Shown here: positions 31,696 through 37,515 of the stretch, one piece after another
How positions within the stretch are numbered: position 1 is the stretch's first letter
Layout: the number at the start of each line of letters is the position of its first letter
NCBI GenBank assembly: GCA_900757185.1
Contig: CAAEMX010000002.1
Span: 1-37,515 of the forward strand
Direction of reading: 5' to 3'
DNA: 37,515 nt
DNA from: an uncultured Collinsella sp.
Lineage (GTDB): Bacteria > Actinomycetota > Coriobacteriia > Coriobacteriales > Coriobacteriaceae
Program-made: the position numbers and the translations under genes
Notes under the pieces: model-generated
The model's database searches: none
Seen by the model: only the letters and a program-made list of their open reading frames with translations
What the model was told of the DNA's origin: nothing

Positions 31696-32405
31696 TGAAG
31701 CACGTGCTCCGCGTGATCAACGTGTTGGCGACCGTGGCGATCCTGGTCGCCTTTGTGGTGCTGCTGCGCACGGTGTTCACGCCCGCTGGTGAGATCCCCA
31801 CCATCATGGGCTATGGCTTTATGCGTACGCTGACCGGCTCGATGGAGCCGGCGATTCCCGTGCATTCGTTTATCGTCGTCGATACCGACAACAGCCAGGC
31901 CTACCAGGTCGGCGACATCATCACCTTCCATTCGTCCGATGACGCGCTGGAGGGTTCGCTCAACACGCATCGCATCGTTGCCGTGGAGGATGCGGCCGAC
32001 GGCACGCCGGTTTACCGCACCAAGGGCGATGCCAATCCGGTCGAGGATGCTGCGCCCGTGCCCGCCGCCGACGTGGTGGGGCGCGTGGTCTTTGTCTCGG
32101 CGGGGCTGGGCGTGGTGGTCTCGTTGCTCACCAATCCGCTGCTGTTCTTTCCGCTTATCGTGGTGCCGCTGATCGTGCTGCTGGTGCTCGAGATTCGCCA
32201 TATGGTCAAGACAACGCAAGAGGTGGCATGCGCCGAGGACGAGGCCGCCCTGCGCGCAGCCGTGGAGCAGATTCGCGAAAAGCGCCGTCGCGAGCAGGAG
32301 GAGCAGGGCGACGCCGGTGACGAGGGCGATGCCGACGGTGGCCATACCGATGAAAGTGCGGAAGCCGATCCCGGCGCCCCAGGCGATTCCAACCGCTCGG
32401 CATAG
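31695..32405 (+). CDS. SipW-like (ER-type) signal peptidase I, copy 2
   Basis: The 236-residue peptidase has an N-terminal membrane segment (about 8-26), the nucleophile Ser49 in LTGSMEPAIP, and His92 in LNTHRIVAV, again the Ser/His ER-type pair. A TKGDANPV box and a second hydrophobic region (about 133-170) follow, then a long charged tail (EKRRREQEEQGDAGDE). The ATG at 31695 overlaps the previous stop (TGATG); GTG 31692 is an alternative. It differs from copy 1 in most positions outside the active site, so the two are not a recent duplication and may have different substrates. It ends the surface locus. Confidence 0.91.
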   Translation: MKHVLRVINVLATVAILVAFVVLLRTVFTPAGEIPTIMGYGFMRTLTGSMEPAIPVHSFIVVDTDNSQAYQVGDIITFHSSDDALEGSLNTHRIVAVEDAADGTPVYRTKGDANPVEDAAPVPAADVVGRVVFVSAGLGVVVSLLTNPLLFFPLIVVPLIVLLVLEIRHMVKTTQEVACAEDEAALRAAVEQIREKRRREQEEQGDAGDEGDADGGHTDESAEADPGAPGDSNRSA

Positions 32406-32426
32406 CTCATCGGGCCTTTCGTCCCT

Positions 32427-32500
32427 GCAATTTGGACGCTCGCAGATGCTCCGCATCATCTGCTATTTCATACCAATATTCGTGCTACAGTTTGGACGCT
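32427..32500. repeat. Two TTTGGACGCT direct repeats upstream of the transporter gene
   Basis: TTTGGACGCT occurs at 32431-32440 and 32491-32500, exactly 60 bases apart, in the 124-base gap before the EamA gene. They could be regulator sites; no other support is visible. Confidence 0.4.
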
Positions 32501-32529
32501 TTATTGCCAATTGATTTCGGGGGAGTGGG

Positions 32530-33552
32530 ATGGAACAGGAGCGCTCGGCGCAGTGTGCACGTGAAAGGGCTTCGGTACCGATGACGGCGGCGTCTGATTT
32601 TATCGTGCCCGAGGGGACTGACGAGCTGAGCCGCAGCACCCGCCGCGCATGGCGCGACCGCCTCAACGACGCCCAGGCGCGCAAGATGGCCCTGGGTACG
32701 CTCGCCGCGTTTGCCGGCGGTACGTTTTGGGGTTTTTCTGGCACCAGCGCCAGCTACCTCTTTGACGTGTGCCATATCGAGACGTTTTGGCTGATGAGCG
32801 TGCGCCAAGTTATCGCTGGCCTGCTCTTTATGTTCGTTGTGCTCAGAAAAGACCGCGACCGCTTGATCGAGCTGTGGACCACCCCTGCCGATCGCAAGCA
32901 GCTTATTCTGTTTACGATCTTTGGTCTGCTGTTCAACCAGCTTTGCTATCTGTCAGCCGTGCGCCTGACCAACGCGGGCACCGCGACCGTCTTCCAGTGC
33001 CTGCAGCTGGTGGTCGTCATGGGGTATGCCTGCGTCACCGCGCATCGACTGCCGCGCACGCGCGAGGCTCTTGGCATTTTGCTCGCATTGGGCGGAGCGT
33101 TTTTGATCGCCACGGGCGGCGACCCCAGTACGCTCAACATCTCGCCGATGGGCCTGCTCTCGGGCCTTTTGTGCGCAGTGGGCGGTGCCTGCATAGCAAT
33201 CATCCCTGCCGGAATCCTCAACAAATACGGTAGCCCGGTCGTCACGGGCTCGGCCATGCTTTCGGCGGGAATCGTGATGAGTATCTTTACCCAGCCGTGG
33301 GCGCATATGCCGGCGCTCGGCCCCTCGGGTGTCGGCGCGCTCGCGATATTTATTGTGGTGGGGTCGTTCTTCGCCTATATGTTCTACATGCAGGGCGTTA
33401 AGGAGATTGGCTCGGTGCGCGCGAGCCTCCTTGGAACCATGGAGCCGGTTTCGGCCACCATCACCAGCGCCCTTATGCTGGGAACGGTGTTTTTGCCCAC
33501 CGACCTGGCGGGCTTTGCCATGATTATCGCGATGGTGTTTTTGACGGTGTAG
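32530..33552 (+). CDS. EamA/DMT-family transporter
   Basis: The 340-residue protein has a hydrophilic N-terminus of about 50 residues and then ten hydrophobic segments in two EamA repeats, as in drug/metabolite transporters that export amino acids or other metabolites. Family features are GGTFWGFSGTSASYLF, LFNQLCYLSAVRLTNAGTATVFQ in the first half and GSVRASLLGTMEPVSATITSALMLG in the second. A GGGGGAG site precedes the ATG. The substrate cannot be told from sequence. It has no evident link to the surface locus. Confidence 0.9.
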   Translation: MEQERSAQCARERASVPMTAASDFIVPEGTDELSRSTRRAWRDRLNDAQARKMALGTLAAFAGGTFWGFSGTSASYLFDVCHIETFWLMSVRQVIAGLLFMFVVLRKDRDRLIELWTTPADRKQLILFTIFGLLFNQLCYLSAVRLTNAGTATVFQCLQLVVVMGYACVTAHRLPRTREALGILLALGGAFLIATGGDPSTLNISPMGLLSGLLCAVGGACIAIIPAGILNKYGSPVVTGSAMLSAGIVMSIFTQPWAHMPALGPSGVGALAIFIVVGSFFAYMFYMQGVKEIGSVRASLLGTMEPVSATITSALMLGTVFLPTDLAGFAMIIAMVFLTV

Positions 33553-33695
33553 CTGGCGCCAAGACGGAAAAGGCGTTGTGCCACATTTTCGCCAATTGAT
33601 GTCCGTGTCTGGAGTTTAGCTGTCGATGCTCAAAATGCCATAAACTAGTAACGTTATGGACTTTTTCATTGCGACTCAATTGCGAGGATTTCTTT

Positions 33696-36026
33696 ATGGC
33701 TGGTAATCACTTTAAGGGCAGCGATAGCGGCCGTCCTGCAGTTCCGCCGCGTCCGAACGGGGCTGGTAAGGCCGGCACGCCGGGCGGCGCTGGGCAGGGC
33801 GGTTCCGGTAAGCGCGTGTCCCCGGGCGAGACGGCGATGTTTACCGCTCTGTACGAGCAGTCTCAAAAGGCAAAAAAGACCGGCCGTGCAAGAGGGAATG
33901 TCTTTGCGGGCGGTGCAACCTCCACGTCGCAGCCGAGCGGGGCCCCTTCGATACCTGCGAACAACGCAGGTGCTGCCAACGCCGCGAATACCGCCGGCAA
34001 CGTTAATGCCGGCAAGGCCGCCAACAATACTCCCTCTGCCGGTGGCGCGGGGCTTACGGGTAACCTTGGCACGATTTACACCGGCGCCTCCGAGACTGGC
34101 ACGTTCGCCCGCCTGGATGATAGCGGTGCCCAGTTTGCGGGCTCGGGTTCCAAGGAAGATTATTACGATTTTGGCTTGAACTACGGTAGCGACGCTTCGT
34201 CGAGTTCGACCTCTGACGGTCTGGTCCGTCATCGCCATCGCAAGGGCGAGCGCAAAAAGCGTCACACTGGCGCCATTATTGCCGCTGTAGTCGCGGTGCT
34301 TCTCGTTGCGCTTGGCGCAAGTGGCTTTATGCTGCTTAACTCGGCAAAGACCGTAAAGAGCGAAGCGAAGGAGGCTGTCGAGATCGTCGGTGGCCTTAAG
34401 GACAAGGTCACGTCGGGCGATTTTTCGACGCTGCCTGACGACGCGAAGAAGATCGATGGGCTCTGCGATAGCATGAAGGCGGAGACCTCGAGCCCGCTGT
34501 GGACGGTGGCTTCGTTTATCCCGGTGTATGGCAGCGACATCAGTGCGGCCCGCACCATGATTGATGCCCTGTCCGATGTCTCGAGCAACGCGCTGGTTCC
34601 CATGGCCGACAACCTTTCGCAGGCCACGCCCGGCAAGCTGTTCCAGGACGGCATGATTAACGTGTCCGCGCTGCAGGCGGTCGCCGATTCGCTTTCCAGC
34701 AGCTCGAAGGTATTCAAGAGCGCCAACGAGAAGATCCAGGGTATTGGCGATACTCATATTTCCCAAGTGACCGAGCTGGTCGATAAGGCCAAGGACGGCT
34801 TTGCCACCCTCAACGGCGCGGTTGACGCGGCGGAGAAGGTCGCCCCCGTCCTTCCCCAGATGCTCGGTGCCAACGGCCAGACGCGTCATTATCTTGTGCT
34901 CGCGATGAGCAATGTCGAGATCCGCGCCTGTGGCGGTTTTCCCGGTTCTCGCGGCGTGATGTCGGTGACTGATGGTAAGCTCGAACTGGGCGATTTTGTC
35001 AAAGTCGACATGATGAAAGAGCCTTTGAGCCCGCTTCCCATCACCGATGAAGAAGCAAACTTGTTCACGACCGGATGGGGCCTGACCGGATTCAACACGC
35101 TCGGATACACGATGGGTGACGTTACGATGACGCCCGATTATCCGCGTGCGGCTCAGCTTGCCAGCGATATGCAGAAGGCCATTGTCGGAGATGACATCGA
35201 CGGCGTATTTGCAGTCGATCCGGTATTTTTGCAGTATATGCTCGGCATTGTAGGCGGCACACAGCTTCCTGACGGTACCGTCGTTGATGGAAGCAACGCT
35301 GCAAAGGTGCTGCTGCACGATATTTATTGGAATTACCCGGTAGAGGAACAGGACGCCATTTTTGCGGCGGTTGCCGGATCGGCTTTTAACAAGATCGTGG
35401 ACGAACTGGGCTCCAGCGATATTGCTAAGATTGCTGGAGCCATCGAAAAGGGTGCTTCCGAGGGTCGCATCCTCATGTATTCGAGAAACGATGACGAGGA
35501 AAAGGCCGCGAAGGCCCTTGGAATATCGGGCGCCCTCCAAGCCGATACGTCGGAGGCTCCGATCTTGGGCGTCTATGTGAACAACTACAGTTATTCAAAG
35601 ATGGATTGGTTCCTCGATAAGCGAGTCACCATCGATTCTTCGGTTGAAAATGCCGATGGCTCGACGACGTATCGAGTGACCACCTCGCTCAAGAACACGA
35701 TGACCCCCCAGGAGAAGGCCGAGATGCCTGGTTATTTCCAGGGCCATAACGGCATTAGCCAGGATATTGATGATGAGGTACTGAGGCTTTATCTCTATGC
35801 TCCTGCGGGAGGCAGCATTTCGGACATTAAGACTTCGGGCTCCGGTTCTATCGAGATGAACGAAGCGACGCACGATGGCTTGAAGGTTGCATGGGGCGGT
35901 GTCCACATGCTTCTTGGACAAGACATAAAGGTTGAGTACACGGTCACGACTTCGAAGGACTCTGGGCACAAGGAGCTTAAGGTTCGTACCACGCCGACCG
36001 CTCAAACGTTCGAACAGGATAAGTAA
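33696..36026 (+). CDS. DUF4012-domain membrane protein
   Basis: The 776-residue protein has a long low-complexity cytoplasmic N-terminus rich in Gly, Ala, Ser and Asn (1-175), a basic patch (RHRHRKGERKKRH), one membrane segment (about 192-214), and a large extracellular part with a DUF4012 domain. The domain's hallmark is YLVLAMSNVEIRACGGFPGSRGVMSV. DUF4012 proteins occur in actinobacteria near surface-polysaccharide genes; their biochemical role is unknown. The start at 33696 has a GAGGA site eight bases upstream. The stop is four bases before glmM, so it is co-transcribed with a cell-wall precursor gene, which supports an envelope role. Confidence 0.85.
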   Translation: MAGNHFKGSDSGRPAVPPRPNGAGKAGTPGGAGQGGSGKRVSPGETAMFTALYEQSQKAKKTGRARGNVFAGGATSTSQPSGAPSIPANNAGAANAANTAGNVNAGKAANNTPSAGGAGLTGNLGTIYTGASETGTFARLDDSGAQFAGSGSKEDYYDFGLNYGSDASSSSTSDGLVRHRHRKGERKKRHTGAIIAAVVAVLLVALGASGFMLLNSAKTVKSEAKEAVEIVGGLKDKVTSGDFSTLPDDAKKIDGLCDSMKAETSSPLWTVASFIPVYGSDISAARTMIDALSDVSSNALVPMADNLSQATPGKLFQDGMINVSALQAVADSLSSSSKVFKSANEKIQGIGDTHISQVTELVDKAKDGFATLNGAVDAAEKVAPVLPQMLGANGQTRHYLVLAMSNVEIRACGGFPGSRGVMSVTDGKLELGDFVKVDMMKEPLSPLPITDEEANLFTTGWGLTGFNTLGYTMGDVTMTPDYPRAAQLASDMQKAIVGDDIDGVFAVDPVFLQYMLGIVGGTQLPDGTVVDGSNAAKVLLHDIYWNYPVEEQDAIFAAVAGSAFNKIVDELGSSDIAKIAGAIEKGASEGRILMYSRNDDEEKAAKALGISGALQADTSEAPILGVYVNNYSYSKMDWFLDKRVTIDSSVENADGSTTYRVTTSLKNTMTPQEKAEMPGYFQGHNGISQDIDDEVLRLYLYAPAGGSISDIKTSGSGSIEMNEATHDGLKVAWGGVHMLLGQDIKVEYTVTTSKDSGHKELKVRTTPTAQTFEQDK

Positions 36027-36029
36027 GAT

Positions 36030-37361
36030 ATGAAGTACTTTGGCACCGACGGCTTTCGCGGTGAGGCCAACGTTGGGCTGACGGTAGAGCACGCTTATAA
36101 GATTGGCCGTTTTGTGGGCTGGTATTACGGCGCCAACCGCGAGCGCAAGGCGCGCGTCATCGTGGGCAAGGACACCCGTCGCTCGAGCTATATGTTCGAG
36201 GCGGCGCTGGTGAGTGGCCTGGTCGCGAGCGGTGCGGACGCCTATATGCTGCACGTGATCCCCACGCCGGGCGTAGCGCATCAGACCGTGGAAGGCTGCT
36301 TCGATTGCGGCATCATGATCAGCGCGAGCCACAACCCGTTTTGCGATAACGGCATTAAGCTCGTCAATAGCGACGGTTTTAAGATGGACGAGGACGTACT
36401 GGAGCTCATCGAAGACTACATCGATGGCAAGAGCGAGGTACCGCTGGCCACGGGCAACCACATCGGCGCCACGGTGGACTATATGCAGGGCCGCAACCGC
36501 TACATCGCTTCGCTCATCGCCAGCGCGAACTTTTCGTTGCAGGGCGTCAAGATCGGTATCGACTGCGCCAACGGCTCGGCTTCCTCGGTGGCCAAGCCGG
36601 TGTTTGACGCGCTCGGTGCCGACGTGCGCGTGATCAACGCCGCGCCCGATGGCTTTAACATCAACGTCGACTGCGGCTCCACGCATATGGAGCGCCTGCA
36701 GCGCCACGTGGTGGAGCAGGGCCTGGACGTGGGCTTTGCCTATGACGGCGATGCCGATCGCTGCTTGGCCGTTGACGAGCGCGGTCGCGTGGTAGACGGC
36801 GACCAGATCCTGTACGTGTGTGGCGTGTATCTGAACAAGCACGGTCGCCTTTCGGGCGGTACCGTGGTGCCGACGATCGCCAGCAACTTTGGTCTGGTCA
36901 AGTCGCTGGAGCTTGCCGGACTGAGCGCCGTGACCAGCGGCGTGGGCGACCGTCACGTGTATGCCAAGATGCGCGAGGGCGGCTACAGCCTGGGCGGCGA
37001 GCAGACGGGCCATACGATCTTTGGCGATATCGAGCGCACGGGCGACGGCATTATGACCTCGCTGCGCGTGATGGAAGTGATTCGTGCCGAGCGCGAGACG
37101 CTCTCGCAGCTCACGGCTCCGTGCAAGCTGCTGCCGCAGGCGCAGGTTGCCGTGCGCGTAGCGGATAAGGACGCCGCGCTCGAGAACATGGGCGTGCAGA
37201 ACGCCATCGCCGAGGCCGAGACTGCGCTGGCAGGCGAGGGCCGCGTGCTCGTGCGCAAGAGCGGAACCGAGTCGGTTATCCGCGTGCTGGCCGAGGCGCC
37301 CGACCAAGCATCCGCCGATGCCGCCATGAAGCGCATCGCAAGTGCTTTGGAAGCTCTTTAG
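36030..37361 (+). CDS. glmM: Phosphoglucosamine mutase GlmM
   Basis: The 443-residue enzyme converts glucosamine-6-phosphate to glucosamine-1-phosphate on the way to UDP-N-acetylglucosamine for peptidoglycan. All family motifs are present: FGTDGFRG near the start, the phosphoserine Ser100 in MISASHNP, the metal-binding DGDADRC (near 240-246), the sugar-binding GGEQTGH, and the phosphate-binding RKSGTES near the C-terminus. The length is normal. The gene follows the DUF4012 gene by three bases. No terminator with a T-run follows, though an AGTTACGC/GCGTAACT inverted repeat (37360-37389) spans the stop. Confidence 0.97.
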   Translation: MKYFGTDGFRGEANVGLTVEHAYKIGRFVGWYYGANRERKARVIVGKDTRRSSYMFEAALVSGLVASGADAYMLHVIPTPGVAHQTVEGCFDCGIMISASHNPFCDNGIKLVNSDGFKMDEDVLELIEDYIDGKSEVPLATGNHIGATVDYMQGRNRYIASLIASANFSLQGVKIGIDCANGSASSVAKPVFDALGADVRVINAAPDGFNINVDCGSTHMERLQRHVVEQGLDVGFAYDGDADRCLAVDERGRVVDGDQILYVCGVYLNKHGRLSGGTVVPTIASNFGLVKSLELAGLSAVTSGVGDRHVYAKMREGGYSLGGEQTGHTIFGDIERTGDGIMTSLRVMEVIRAERETLSQLTAPCKLLPQAQVAVRVADKDAALENMGVQNAIAEAETALAGEGRVLVRKSGTESVIRVLAEAPDQASADAAMKRIASALEAL

Positions 37362-37436
37362 TTACGCTGTTTTACCAAACCGCGTAACTGCTCGACGCTG
37401 CAAACGGCCCCAAGCGGCAATCTGACGTTCAATTTC

Positions 37437-37498
37437 ACCCGGCACTTGGGGACGTTCCTATTGTGCCGGCATGAAAGGAACGTCCCCAAGTACCGGGT
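37437..37498. repeat. Palindrome with ACTTGGGGACGTTCCT arms
   Basis: The 23-base arm containing ACTTGGGGACGTTCCT (37437-37459) is inverted at 37476-37498 with one mismatch around a 16-base loop. The arms share the GGGGAC core seen in the repeats near hicAB. Confidence 0.9.
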
Positions 37499-37515
37499 CT
37501 CTGGCTTAGATGAAA

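Noticed and set aside
35595..37307. 570-codon leftward open frame across the DUF4012 and glmM genes
   Set aside because: Antisense shadow over two clear genes, with no domain recognised.

Overview
The window is high-GC, densely coded bacterial DNA with strong AAGGAG-type ribosome binding sites, one tRNA gene and many short palindromic intergenic repeats. The gene set (mannose-family PTS with a sugar-amine deglycase, SipW-type secretion, DUF4143 ATPase, DUF4012 surface protein, acetyl-type MetA) suits a gut actinobacterium of the class Coriobacteriia, most likely Collinsella or a close relative. That placement comes from family knowledge and composition, not from a marker gene.

Left part (1-7,000): housekeeping genes in a repeat-rich setting. 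These are an L-lactate dehydrogenase-family enzyme, divergent metA (homoserine O-acyltransferase with the acetyl-CoA-type Glu111), 5-formyl-THF cyclo-ligase, a HicAB toxin-antitoxin pair, and a large M16C zinc peptidase. The gaps hold at least five families of hairpin-forming repeats.

7,400-12,300: a sugar-uptake regulon. A GntR/UTRA regulator is followed by PTS EIIA and EIIB, a terminator, a SIS-domain deglycase with its own promoter, then EIIC and EIID. A roughly 20-bp motif recurs at all three promoters and is the likely GntR operator. The set fits uptake and cleavage of a glycated amine such as fructoselysine.

12,770-17,440 and 23,370-32,410: two halves of a surface-protein export locus. 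The first half has a PilZ (c-di-GMP receptor-like) protein coupled to a membrane-anchored protein, then two exported proteins with SipW-type signal peptides (T-[YF]-A-W-F). The second half has four more such proteins in tandem, a SipW-like (Ser/His) signal peptidase, a membrane-anchored McrB-like AAA+ ATPase, a DUF2357-like protein with a very long Ala/Glu coiled coil in place of a nuclease, and a second SipW-like peptidase. All seven anchored or exported proteins carry a C-terminal EG-x-D-like motif. This locus is the best candidate for an undescribed system: a c-di-GMP-linked, AAA+-assisted fibre or matrix export apparatus.

17,583-23,139: an accessory stretch between the two halves. It holds an HNH nuclease, a small zinc-ribbon protein, a DUF4143 ATPase behind six 23-bp tandem repeats, a DUF5710 protein, an AbiEi/VSR-like protein, a 180-bp hairpin element with 33-bp perfect terminal inverted repeats, and tRNA-Val(GAC).

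Right end (32,530-37,515): an EamA/DMT transporter, a DUF4012 membrane protein, glmM (phosphoglucosamine mutase) and a final long palindrome.
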